Below, one piece after another: positions 23,486 through 33,515 of a stretch of 64,000 nucleotides of DNA. The stretch is from assembly GCA_023614405.1 (NCBI GenBank), contig CM042696.1, positions 337,953,211-338,017,210 on the forward strand, read 5' to 3'. The position numbers and the translations under genes are program-made. The notes under the pieces were generated by a model. That model searched no databases and was not told where the DNA came from. It worked only from the letters and a program-made list of their open reading frames with translations. This DNA is from Avena insularis (taxonomy: Eukaryota > Streptophyta > Magnoliopsida > Poales > Poaceae). Position 1 is the first letter of the stretch. Every line of letters begins with the position of its first letter.

Positions 23486-23730
23486 TCTCACGGGATTACA
23501 GTCAGAATGTCTTGAAGAATCATCTACATGAAGAAAGAAATCTGCGTGTGACCAATGAGTTGTACAAAGGTTATCTTGAAGTCATGATTTCCATGGGAGA
23601 TGATGGGCGTGCGGTGATAACTACTGGTACGGGCTCTTGGAAAACGAAATGGCTATCTTCTAGTTCAAGGAACACGCACATGGACTTCGTCTCAATGTGT
23701 TCAGCGGTATCTTGCTTCATTGGAAGTTGA
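23486..23730 (+). pseudogene. Possible captured exon fragment, unknown protein
   Basis: A pyrimidine-rich stretch ending TTCTGGTTTTAG (23470-23481) looks like a 3' splice site. An open frame follows for about 80 codons to a stop near 23730 (FSRDYSQNVLKNHLHEERN at its start). After about residue 50 another frame gives a more protein-like reading (AHGLRLNVFSGILLHWKL), as if frameshifted. I do not recognise the protein. It could equally be chance. Confidence 0.25.
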
Positions 23731-24054
23731 TATGAATATCATAGAACTTGTATTCAATCCTTAAGGAGGCATTCGAGGAAGCAAGAAGGATCCCGACAAG
23801 CTATTGTCCTTATACTACTAGCCACTATTGCTCCTGGATGGAACTATGGAACTTATAGCAACTAGTACTAGTAGTACTCAAGTATTAATCCTATTTGTAT
23901 TATTAGTACTCAGCTTTTGGTGCCTAGTCGATCTCGTACTGCTGGCAAGGCGAGCAAGGGCTCCTTCCACCGCAAATCTTTTGCCTTGTTTAAAAAAAGG
24001 CTCCTCCACCCAAAATTATGTCTCATCACTGCCTTTCGTGAGAGAAAAGGGTCC

Positions 24055-24331
24055 TGGATGAAGGAGAATCATCCTCCCTCTTTCCTCCTCAATGCGGCAT
24101 TGGCTGCTATGCTCCACTAATGCATCTATGCCTGGCACTTGTTCCGGTGTGAAGCATCGCAACAGTCACCTCTTCCTTCCCATGTAAGCTTCCGTGCAAT
24201 GGAGTAAAATCATGCAGGCACAACAGTGTAGAGAAAGTTGGGGCCCGTGGTGGTCCAGCCAATTTTCCTTCTGTTTGCCTCGTGCTTCCACCCAAAAATG
24301 AGCTATGGATGGATGTTTTCTTTCTCTTCCA
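24055..24331. repeat. Diverged direct duplication, copy 1
   Basis: Aligned with 24484-24790: both run from GGATGAAGGAGAATCATCC through CACCTCTTCCTTCCCATG and GGTGGTCCAGCC to CTTCCACCCAAAAATGAGCT. The copies are about 430 bp apart with substitutions and indels. No coding function seen. Confidence 0.7.
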
Positions 24332-24483
24332 TATTAGGCAGCTCATAATGCTGAATAACTTAGGCTAGTAAAACTTTCACATGTTACTACAGTACCTTCA
24401 AAGTGTATTGGGTAATAACATGTGTCTAGTGTCATGCAATGCCTAATTAATTAGGCATACTCGTAGGAGTAACTCATATCTCC

Positions 24484-24790
24484 TGGATGAAGGAAAATCA
24501 TCCTCCCTCTCTCCTCTTCAATGCGGAATTGGCTGCTCTACTCATGGATCGGTGAATCTATGACTTTAATGGGACTTGTTCATGTGGGTAGCATCGCATC
24601 AGTCACATCTTCCTCTTTTTTTTGATGAATCATAGTCACCTCTTCCTTCCCATGGAGTACGGAGTACAACCGTGTAGGCGTAGCAGTGCCGAAGTTGGGG
24701 CCCTTGGTGGTCCAGCCCAACTTTCCATCTGTTTGCCTCATGCTTCCACCCAAAAATGAGCTCTGGTTGGATGTTTTATTTCTCTTCCAT
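24484..24790. repeat. Diverged direct duplication, copy 2
   Basis: Second copy of 24055-24331. It contains an extra ~25 bp with a T-run near 24607-24620. Both copies end at TTTCTCTTCCAT. Confidence 0.7.
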
Positions 24791-24829
24791 TGACGTGGTC
24801 ATACCTTACAGGTACTCGAGCTTGGCATA

Positions 24830-25249
24830 TATGGTCCAATCTGGTAGAATCCCATGGTGTTATCAAGGCCCAACCAAAGATTCAGTGACCGAAGGAGACT
24901 CCGACTGCTTGCAGCACACGGCAAGCTCAAAGATAGAAAGTTTAAAGGGACAAACTCTAACTTGTAACCGACTCGACCTGCTATCCCGAGACCTAGCCTA
25001 TCTATATAATGGCTAGGAGGGGGCGGCGAGGAGGACAATCACAACCCTAGTTTCCAAAACCTCGTCATATTACATCTGCGCACCTCCTGTAACTTTCTAC
25101 TCCCTCGATAATTCCAAGAGCAGACAAGCAGGAGTAGGGTCCTCTATGAGGACTGAACTTGGGTAAACCTTGCGTCCCTGTGTGCTTGTTTGCTAGCCGA
25201 TTGATGCCTCCAGCGCTCCCTCCTTATCCAAAACCCAAGCCCACAAAAA
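24830..25249 (+). mobile_element. Fragment of another Gypsy-type LTR
   Basis: It has features of a grass Gypsy LTR in plus orientation: a TATA-like CTATATAATGG (25004-25014), ACAACCCTAG, then AGAGCAGACAAGCAGGAGTA and TGGGTAAACCTTGCGTCC. No TG start, partner LTR or target duplication is visible. It is cut at 25249 by F-family sequence. Confidence 0.4.
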
Positions 25250-25407
25250 TGTCTTTCATGATTATGATTGAAGTACTATGATCCCAACTTTGAATGTTTT
25301 GCAAATACTTTGATCAAGTCTTTGATGGTGCATGCCACCTCAAAAATTATTCTTTCTTTTTATCACTTACCTACTCGAGGACGAGCAGGAGTTAAGCTTG
25401 GGGATGT
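25250..25407 (+). mobile_element. Tail of an F-family internal region before the F2 LTR
   Basis: It aligns with the last ~160 bp of the F1 internal region (31345-31502), including TTACCTACTCGAGGA and the polypurine-type GTTAAGCTTGGGGATGT directly before the LTR. An internal tail in front of what is otherwise F2's 5' LTR means this LTR also closed another element, as in a recombined internal-LTR-internal array. Confidence 0.7.
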
Positions 25408-25686
25408 TGAAACATTGCAAATGTATCTATAATTTTTGATGTTCCATGCTTGGTTTTATCCACTTTCTTGTGTTTTGTTCCAACTTTGGAGTACTTTTCA
25501 TATGATTTCTTGGACTAACCTATTAACAAGAGCCACGGTGCCTGCTGCTTGTTTTCTGCTGTTTTTGGTTCCAGGAAAGTCAGAAAATGAATATTCTCGG
25601 AATTGGACGGGACAAAAGCCAAAGTGCCTATTTTTTCGAAAGGGATCAAGTGCCAGAATACGAGACGGAGAAGGTCCAGGGAGCCA

Positions 25687-25783
25687 CCACACCACCTGGC
25701 CGCGTGGCTAGGCTTGGCCCGCATCAGGGGGTGGTGTGGCCGCTCCCGGCACCCCTTCGGCCTCTCCTTTCGCCTATATATTT
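25687..25783 (+). promoter_or_regulatory. F2 LTR hairpin and TATA-like box
   Basis: CCACACCACC (25687-25696) pairs perfectly with GGTGGTGTGG (25730-25739). The loop is itself GC-rich (TGGCCGCGTGGCTAGG...). CGCCTATATATTTCCC follows 31-36 bp later, then ACCCTA. The placement before a TATA-like box suggests the LTR promoter region; not tested. Confidence 0.6.
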
Positions 25784-26821
25784 CCCTCGGGACGAAAACC
25801 CTAAGGACCCGATCAAAAATCCATGAAAGAGTCTGTAGCCGCCGTCATCTCCATCCCTAGATCGGGAGGGATCTGAAGCTCTTCTCGACACCCTGCCGGA
25901 GAGGGGAATTCACCCTGGAGGCCTTTTTCATCACCATGCAAGCCTCCGGTGTGATGCGTGAGTAGTTCATCTGGACTACAGATCCATGTAGTAGCTAGAT
26001 GGCTGGTTCTCCTCCTTTGTGCTTTCATGTTTAGATCTTGTGAGCTCCGTTCATGATCAAGATCATCTATTTGTAATTCATACATGTTGTGTTTATGGGA
26101 TCCGATGGATATTGAGATGCTATTTCAGATTGATTATTGATTCTATCATGTCTTTGTTATTTGTGATCTTGCATGCTTTCTGTTGTTAGTAGCTATCTTG
26201 GCCAAGTAGATGCTAGCAACTCCAAGAGTTAGTATTTATGCTCGATAGTGGGTTCATGCCTCTGGTAATCTAGGGAAGTGACAGAAATCTCTACGGTACT
26301 AGATGTGCTGTTGCTACTAGGGCGAAAACAACAATCCTTTGTTCATAGAACAATCATATTGTTTACTTTACACGCAGTTCGTAAAGCAATAATCTGTTGC
26401 TTGCAACTTAATACTAGAGGGGGTTCGGATGATAACCTGAAGGTGGATTATTAGTCATAGATGTAGTTGGATGGCGGTCTATGTATTATATTGTATTGCC
26501 CAATCAAGTCTTAGAGGAGTCAAGATGATTAGTATATGCATGCATTTCTTTCTCGGTGTTTGTCAATTGCCTCGATGTAATCTGTTCACCCAGCATGTTA
26601 TCTATCTAAGGAGAGCCACCTCTAGTGAACTATGGATCCCGGTCCTTTTTCTTTACATACAATCTACAATTTTTTACTTCTTTGTGTTTACTTTCTGCAA
26701 ACTTTTACTTCTTTCCATTCGATACATTTAATCCTTTGTTTTCCGGAAAACACGCTGCAAAACACGGTGAGATTGACAACCTCATCGCAAGTTGGGGACA
26801 AAGTTCTGTGGTTGTGTTGTG

Positions 26822-26826
26822 CAGGT
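26822..26826. repeat. F1 target-site duplication, left
   Basis: CAGGT, repeated at 33130-33134. These bases are part of the F2 LTR sequence GTGCAGGTCTCCACG seen intact at 28187-28201. Confidence 0.85.
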
Positions 26827-28416
26827 TGATACATTGCAAATGTATCTATAATTTTTGATGTTACATGCTTGGTTTTATCCACTTTCTTGTGTTTTCTTCC
26901 AACTTTGGAGTACTTTTATTATGATTTCTTGGACTAACCTATTAACAAGAGCCACAAGGCTGCACATTTTCTGTTGTTTTGGTTCCGAAAAGTCGAAAAT
27001 GAATATTCTCGAATTGACGGGCAAAAGCCAAAGTGCCTATTTTCCGGAAGGGTCAATTGCCGAATCACGAGACGGAGAAGGGATGGGGCAGCCACACTGG
27101 CCGGCTGCCAGGGCCCGCGCCAGGTGGTCCGCCGCCTCAAAGACCCCTCGGCCTCTCCTTCCGCCTATAAGTTGCCCTCGACGAAAACCCTAGGCACCCA
27201 ATCAAAATCCACGAAGAGTCTATAGCCGCCATCTCCATCCCTAGATCGGAGGGATCTGAAGCTCTTCCGGCACTCGCCGGAGAGGGAATTCACCGAGGCC
27301 TTCTTCATCACCATGCAAGCCTCCGGTGTGATACGTGAGTAGTTCATCCTTGGACTACGGATCCATGTAGTAGCTAGATGGCTGGTTTCTCCTCCTTTGT
27401 GCTTTCATGTTTAGATCTTGTGAGCTCCGTTCATGATCAAGATCATCTATTTGTAATTCTTACATGTTGTGTTTGCGGGGATCCGATGGATATTGAGATG
27501 CTATTTCAGATTGATTATTGATTCTATCATTTCTTTGTTATTTGAGATCTTGCATGCTTTCCGTTGTTAGTAGCTATCTTGGCCAAGTAGATTCTAGCAA
27601 CTCCAAGGGTTAGTATTTATGCTCGATAGTGGGTTCATGCCTCTGGTAATCTGGGGAAGTGACAGAAATCTCTAAGGTACTAGATGTGTTGTTGCTACTA
27701 GGGAGAAAACAACGATCCTTTGTTCATAGAACAATTGTATTGTTTACTTTACACGCAATTCGTAAAGCAATAATCTGTTGCTTGCAACTTAATACTGGAG
27801 GGGGTTCGGATGATAACCTGAAGATGGATTATTAGTCATAGATGTAGTTGGATGGCGGTCTATGTATTATGTTGTATTGCCCAATCAAGTCTTAGAGGAG
27901 TCAAGATGATTAGTATATGCATGCATTTCTTTCTCGGTGTTTGTCAATTGCCTCGCTGTAATTTGTTCACCCAGCATGTTATCTATCTTAAGGAGAACCA
28001 CCTCTAGTGAACTATGGATCCCGGTACTTTTCTTTACATACAATCTACAATCTTTTACTACTTTGTGTTTACTTTCTGCAAACTTTTACTTCTTTCCATT
28101 CGAAACGTTTAATCCTTTGTTTTCCGCAAAACACGGTGAGATTGACAACCTCATCGCAAGTTGGGGACAAAGTTCTGTGGTTGTGTTGTGCAGGTCTCCA
28201 CGTTGCTACTAGCACCGGTAGTGCGCCCTGCCAAAGCTCAGCTAGTAACACCTTTGAGGTGTTTCCTTGCTCCTACTGGTTCGATTAAACCGTGGTTTCA
28301 TAACTGAGGGAAACTTGTTGTTGTGCTCATCATACCTTCCTCTTGGGGTCCCCAACGAGCTCTGCATCAACACCACGCACCAAGCACTTTTCTAGGCACC
28401 ATGTATTGAGCCATCA
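26827..28416 (+). repeat. F1 5' LTR
   Basis: 1590 bp, from TGATACATTGCAAATG to TGAGCCATCA. Compared with the F1 3' LTR it has a dense group of 1-4-base deletions at about 26955-27300 that also erodes the hairpin; the rest is nearly identical. TATA-like CCTATAAG near 27164-27171. Confidence 0.85.
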
Positions 28417-28426
28417 AGCACTTTTC

Positions 28427-28444
28427 TGGCGCCGTTGCCGGGGA
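28427..28444 (+). promoter_or_regulatory. F1 primer-binding site, tRNA-Asp type
   Basis: TGGCGCCGTTGCCGGGGA is the exact complement of the plant tRNA-Asp 3' end, 10 nt after the LTR end. Confidence 0.85.
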
Positions 28445-28609
28445 GTCAAGGACATCTTCACAAGGGGAGTCCCTCATAACCAATGTCTTTACTTTGTTGT
28501 TTTTGTTTTGCTTAGCTTCTTTTTGCTTTGTTTGCTTGTTTTGTTCTTCAAAAAAACACAAAAAAAAATAGTTTTACTTGTTTGCTTTCTTATTTGAAAA
28601 CCCAAAAAA

Positions 28610-28801
28610 ATGACTACTCTTGAAAACACCAAGTTGTGTGACTTCACTAGCACCAACAACAATGATTTTATGAGCACTCCTATTGCTCCACCTATGGCTG
28701 AAAATACTTTCTTTGAGATAAAACCTGCTTTGCTCAATCTTGATATGAGAGAACAATTTTCTGGTATTGATCTTAATGCTTCTTCATTTGAGAACACTTG
28801 A
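28610..28801 (+). CDS. F1 residual 63-residue ORF
   Basis: It begins like the F2 gag (MTTLENTK; ENTFFEIKPALLNL) for about 49 residues, then jumps to the C-terminal tail NASSFENT found in F3 and, as NTSSFENT, in F2. The junction TTCTGGTATTG occurs at both parental positions, so an in-frame deletion by microhomology is likely. The capsid core is gone, so no gag function is expected. Confidence 0.6.
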   Translation: MTTLENTKLCDFTSTNNNDFMSTPIAPPMAENTFFEIKPALLNLDMREQFSGIDLNASSFENT

Positions 28802-31502
28802 TTCTTTCTTTTGTTCTTATGCCTAACTTAAAGGCGTTAAAGAAAAGTACTTGTTGGGAGATAACCCAAGAGTTTTAGTTGAGTCTTGGAAGTTATTACC
28901 TCTGTAATAACCTCTCCTTATCCTTTTTATTTGCTTTTTGTGCCAAGAGTAACCTCTAATGAGAGTGAAGTAATGATTGGAAAAGTTGCTGTCCCGAAAC
29001 AGATTTCTATGCTTCACCATAAAAATTTCTGAGAGAGCTCTGTACGTTGGAATGAGTTGTAATATTTTTTTCTTCTGCCCCAGATTGTTATCTAAGTTTT
29101 GTTAGTACAACACTTTTTGATTTGAGCAACAGAAGGTCTTCGAAAAAATTCGTCTTTACCTGCTGGTCTGTTTTGACAGATTTCTGCCATTTTCTACATT
29201 TTCTTCTTGTTAGTTCATTCTTGAGTTCTTTTGGGGAATTGAGCTTTTTGAGGGAAGTGCTACAGTAGCTAGTGTTTTAATGGAAGTTTATTTGGTGTTA
29301 GAATTGAACCTTAAGACTTATTTATCTTAAGTGCACTAATGTTACTAATGAGATTGTGTGAAGTTTTGTATGAAGGAAAAATTTCAGGTGTATGGAAGGA
29401 ATGAGTAACGAGATGAAGGATGGACTAAAGCTCAAGCTTGGGGATGCCACACGTGTCACCCCAAGAAATATCCAATAAGTACAAGCGTCAAATCTTGGAG
29501 ATGCCCAAGGCATCCCCTTCTTCATCAATAAAAATTCCAGGTTTCTTCCAAACGCTTCATTTTTATTGTTTCCTGCACAGTTGTGTTTTTCTTGGAGCGT
29601 CTTCTTTTTTGTTTTTGTTTTTGTTTTGGTTTTTAGTTTGCTTGGTTTGCTTAGTTTTCTGAATAAATTGGTTGGACCCCCTCTTTCACACTTTGGTTTG
29701 CGAATAGTTTGGTTTGGTTTGGAAAAGAGTAGGAAAGTTCATGCTTATGTGGTAAAAAGAGCTTGTTTTTGACTGTGGCTCTTCTTCGTCATGCCATGCT
29801 TGATATTTTTTGGCTTTATTCTTAGTATTCTTTGCGGTAGCATGACTTGTTATAAACAATTGAGATTGCTTAATGTGCCTTGGATGAATCATGTGTTGTT
29901 TTAGCATATTAAAGCATAGTATAGTGGTATTCTCCTTTGATGTTTTATTTGGGTTGACTTGGCACATGCTCACACCATGTTATGACTATCTCAAGTCACC
30001 ATAGCCTTTATGATCCTTTAGTTTTCAACTTGTAGTATCACTTTATGCTTTCATCAATGATGTTTTGTCACTCTACATGATTATGGCCATTATTGCTCTC
30101 TTAGTTTGTCGCTCCTAGTCTTTTGTTAGCCTCCACAACCAAGTATGAGTTACACGCATGCATCCAACTCCCTAAACCAAGTTTTTCCAAAGATTCCACC
30201 ATACCTACCTACTATCTTATGCTATTCCAAGTATATTCATGCTTTTGTTTACCTTCCACTTGTTATGAGAAAACTAGTGATTAAAGCTCTCACGAACTTG
30301 ATGGCACACTTTACTTTATTGCCTCTAATAAACTTGAACCATTGGGTCCTTCTTTGTTGCGTATATGCTTGCGCTTTATAAGTTGAAATTAGCAGAACCA
30401 TGTACCATGGCGAACGCTTTCAACATTGCGCTTGTACTTTGTACCCCGTTGATATTATGTTCTTTTGCTTACGGATCCCGGCGGTGTGAAATAAAAGTGG
30501 AACTTGTAAGATCATGGAGTTTGTATGTGTGTTAGAGAAACGCCTGGGCCGCTAGCCTAAGCCATGCCTAATCATGGTGGAAACTTGCAGCATCACCATA
30601 ATGAGCACTCTATGAAGCATCCTCAATAAAAACCTATGCAAATAGCAAATAAAAAGATCGCTGAGATGCTCATTGTCTGCTTGCCTTGTCATTTTGATTA
30701 TGGGAAAGCTCCCGTATCATGTGCAAGAGGTACCCCGTTGGCGGTTCTTAATGATACACATATACTTACAATGACAAGAGCTTACTCGTGACTGAAGTTG
30801 AGTAGCATGAGGATCGGTCTTCGTAAGTAAGGGGCATGAGATTTCGGTTTATAACTTGTCAAGCATATCCTCTTAGTTGTGTCACTTTAAACTTAATCAC
30901 CTTCAAGATGCTTATGATAGGGGCAATGAGAGCTGAAAGCTATAAGTACCATAATTTTTGGGACCTATTTATGAGACTTGAATCCCTACTTCCTTTTACA
31001 AAAGGCCTCTCTTCCACCATTATATTGAGTCTCCACCTTCTATCTTTATGCACTACTTTGAGAGCATAGTGGCCATTCTTAGTTCTATGTGCATTGTCCC
31101 AAGACTAGTTGATTGATGCATAACTTGTTATTGCTTGTTTGAAACTATTGTATCTAGTCACACTTATGAACTTTGAAGATGTCCTATGCATTTATATTTG
31201 CTACTCTATTGAGGGACAAGCTGAATACTTTTCTGCTATGTTTTCTTTATGTGAAACAAACAAACGTCATGCAAAGCATTGTTATTCATGAATCTTTTGT
31301 TTGTGCCTTTTCATGTTGTATCATAGTTTCTTTGCTTATTGCTAGAACTTTGTCTTTCATGTTATGATTGAAGTACTTTGGTCCAAGCTTTGAGTTTTGC
31401 AAATACTTTGATCAAGTTTTTGATGGTGCATGTCACCTCAAAAATTATTTCTTTTTATCACTTACCTACTCGAGGAAGAGCAGGAGTTAAGCTTGGGGAT
31501 GT
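28802..31502 (+). other. F1 3' untranslated module
   Basis: Noncoding and A/T-rich, ending in the purine-rich tract before the LTR. It shares blocks with EA (1805-5302), F2 (35456-37240) and F3 (37300-38192, reversed). ORFs of 60-95 codons here have no recognisable domain and differ between copies. Confidence 0.65.
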
Positions 31503-33129
31503 TGATACATTGCAAATGTATCTATAATTTTTGATGTTTCATGCTTGGTTTTATCCACTTTCTTGTGTTTTGTTCCAACTTTGGAGTACTTTTATTATGA
31601 TTTCTTGGACTAACCTATTAACAAGAGCCACAGTGCCAGCTGCATGTTTTCTGTTGTTTTTGGTTCCAGAAAAGTCAAAAAATGAATATTCTCGGAATTG
31701 GACGGGACAAAAGCCAAAGTGCCTATTTTTCCGGAAGGGATCAAGTGCCAGAATACGAGACGGAGAAGGGCTGGGGGCGGCCACACCACCTGTCCACGTG
31801 GCCAGGCTTGGCCCATGCCAGGGGGTGGTATGGCCGCCCCCAGCACCCCATCAGCCTCTCCTTCCGCCTATAAGTTTCCCTCGGGAAGAAAACCCTAGGA
31901 ACCCGATCAAAAATCCACGAAAGAGTCTGTAGCCACCGTCATCTCCATCCCTAGATCGGGAGGGATCTGAAGCTCTTCCCAAAGACTTGGGAGAGGGAAT
32001 TCACCCTGGAGGCCTTCTTCATCACCATGCAAGCCTCCGGTGTGATACGTGAGTAGTTCATCCTTGGACTACGGATCCATGTAGTAGCTAGATGGCTGGT
32101 TTTTCCTCCTTTGTGCTTTCATGTTTAGATCTTGTGAGCTCTGTTCATGATCAAGATCATCTATTTGTAATTCTTACATGTTGTGTTTGCGGGGATCCGA
32201 TGGATATTGAGATGCTATTTCAGATTGATTATTGATTCTATCATGTCTTTGTTATTTGAGATCTTGCATGCTTTCCATTGTTAGTAGCTATCTTGTCCAA
32301 GTAGATTCTAGCAACTCCAAGGGTTAGTATTTATGCTCGATAGTGGGTTCATGCCTCTGGTAATCTAGGGAAGTGACAGAAATCTCTAAGGTACTAGATG
32401 TGTTGTTGCTACTAGGGAGAAAACAACGATCCTTTGTTCATAGAACAATTGTATTGTTTACTTTACACGCAATTCGTAAAGCAATAATCTGTTGCTTGCA
32501 ACTTAATACTGGAGCGGGTTCGGATGATAACCTGAAGGTGGATTATTAGTCATAGATGCAGTTGGATGGCGGTCTATGTAAGATGTTGTAATGCCCAATC
32601 AAGTCTCAAAGGAGAAAAGATGATTAGTATATGCATGTATTGCTTTCTCGGTGTTTGTCAATTGCCCCGCTGTAATTTGTTCACCCAACATGTTATCTAT
32701 CTAAGGAGAGCCACCTCTAGTGAACTATGGATCCCGGTCCTTTACTTTACATACAATCTATAAACTGTTTCTGCTTTGTGTTTACTTTCTGCAAACTTTT
32801 ACTTCTTTCCATTCGATACGTTTAATCCTTTGTTTTCTGCAAAACACGGTGAGATTGACAACCTCATCGCAAGTTGGGGACAAAGTTCTGTGGTTGTGTT
32901 GTGCAGGTCTCCACGTTGCTACTAGCACCGGTAGTGCGCCCTGCCAAAGCTCAGCTAGTAACACCTTTGAGGTGTTTCCTTGCTCCTATTGGTTCGATTA
33001 AACCTTGGTTTCATAACCGAGGGAAACTTGCTGCTGTGCTCATCATACCTTCCTCTTGGGGTTCCCAACGATCTCTACATCAACACCACGCACCAAGCAC
33101 TTTTCTAGGCGCCGTGTATTGAGCCATCA
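31503..33129 (+). repeat. F1 3' LTR
   Basis: 1627 bp, TGATACATTGCAAATG to GAGCCATCA. The hairpin arms GGCGGCCACACCACC (31776-31790) and GGTGGTATGGCCGCC (31824-31838) pair over 15 bp with one mismatch. TATA-like CCTATAAG near 31867-31874. The duplication CAGGT follows at 33130. Confidence 0.85.
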
Positions 33130-33134
33130 CAGGT
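33130..33134. repeat. F1 target-site duplication, right
   Basis: CAGGT, identical to 26822-26826. Confidence 0.85.
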
Positions 33135-33325
33135 CTCCATGTTGCTACTAGCACCGGTAGTGCGCCCTGCCAAAGCTCAGCTAGTAACACCTTTGGGGTG
33201 TTTCCTTGCTCCTACTGGCTCGATTAAACCTTGGTTTCATAATTGAGGGGAAACTTACTACTGTGCTCATCATACCTTCCTCTTGGGGTTCCCAACGAGC
33301 TCTACGTCGAACGACGAGCACATCA
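33130..33325 (+). repeat. F2 5' LTR, last part
   Basis: It continues the F2 LTR exactly where F1 interrupted it (CAGGTCTCCATGTTGCTAC) and ends at CACATCA, 10 nt before the primer site. Confidence 0.8.
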
Positions 33326-33335
33326 AGATCTTTTT

Positions 33336-33353
33336 TGGCGTCGTTGCTGGGGA
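33336..33353 (+). promoter_or_regulatory. F2 primer-binding site, tRNA-Asp type
   Basis: TGGCGTCGTTGCTGGGGA matches the tRNA-Asp complement with two C-to-T type differences. Confidence 0.75.
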
Positions 33354-33515
33354 GTCAAGGACATCTTCACAAGGGCAGTCCCTCATAACCAATCTCTTTA
33401 CTTTGTTGTTTTTGTTTTGCTTAGTTTCTTTTTGCTTTGTTTGCTTGTTTTGTTCTTCAAAAACACAAAAAAAATAGTTTTACTAGTTTGCTTTCTTATT
33501 TGAAAACCCAAAAAA

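Larger units (their letters stand above)
25408..26826 (+). repeat. F2 5' LTR, first part
   Basis: Begins TGAAACATTGCAAATG (TGATAC in relatives) and runs to CAGGT at 26822-26826, where F1 begins. The hairpin lies at 25687-25739 and a TATA-like CTATATATTT at 25774-25783, at offsets 279-331 and ~366. Together with 33135-33325 it gives a ~1.61-kb LTR, matching the intact 1.62-kb copies. Confidence 0.8.
26827..33129 (+). mobile_element. F1, complete non-autonomous Gypsy-type element
   Basis: The 6303-bp element has LTRs 26827-28416 and 31503-33129, TGATAC...GCCATCA ends, a tRNA-Asp primer site at 28427 and a purine-rich GTTAAGCTTGGGGATGT before the 3' LTR. It is flanked by CAGGT on both sides. 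The internal region carries only a 63-residue remnant ORF (28610-28801) and about 2.7 kb of noncoding sequence, so it must use enzymes from elsewhere. Outside one altered segment its LTRs look nearly identical, so the insertion is fairly young. Confidence 0.85.

Noticed and set aside
25587..25860. Overlapping ORFs in the LTRs (repeated at 31682-31932, 40249-40638 and 49436-49759)
   Set aside because: They are the same LTR stretch, including the hairpin, open by chance in both strands and several frames. There is no protein signature.
26827..33325. Tandem multi-LTR array
   Set aside because: The CAGGT duplication and exact continuation of the F2 LTR show a simple nested insertion.
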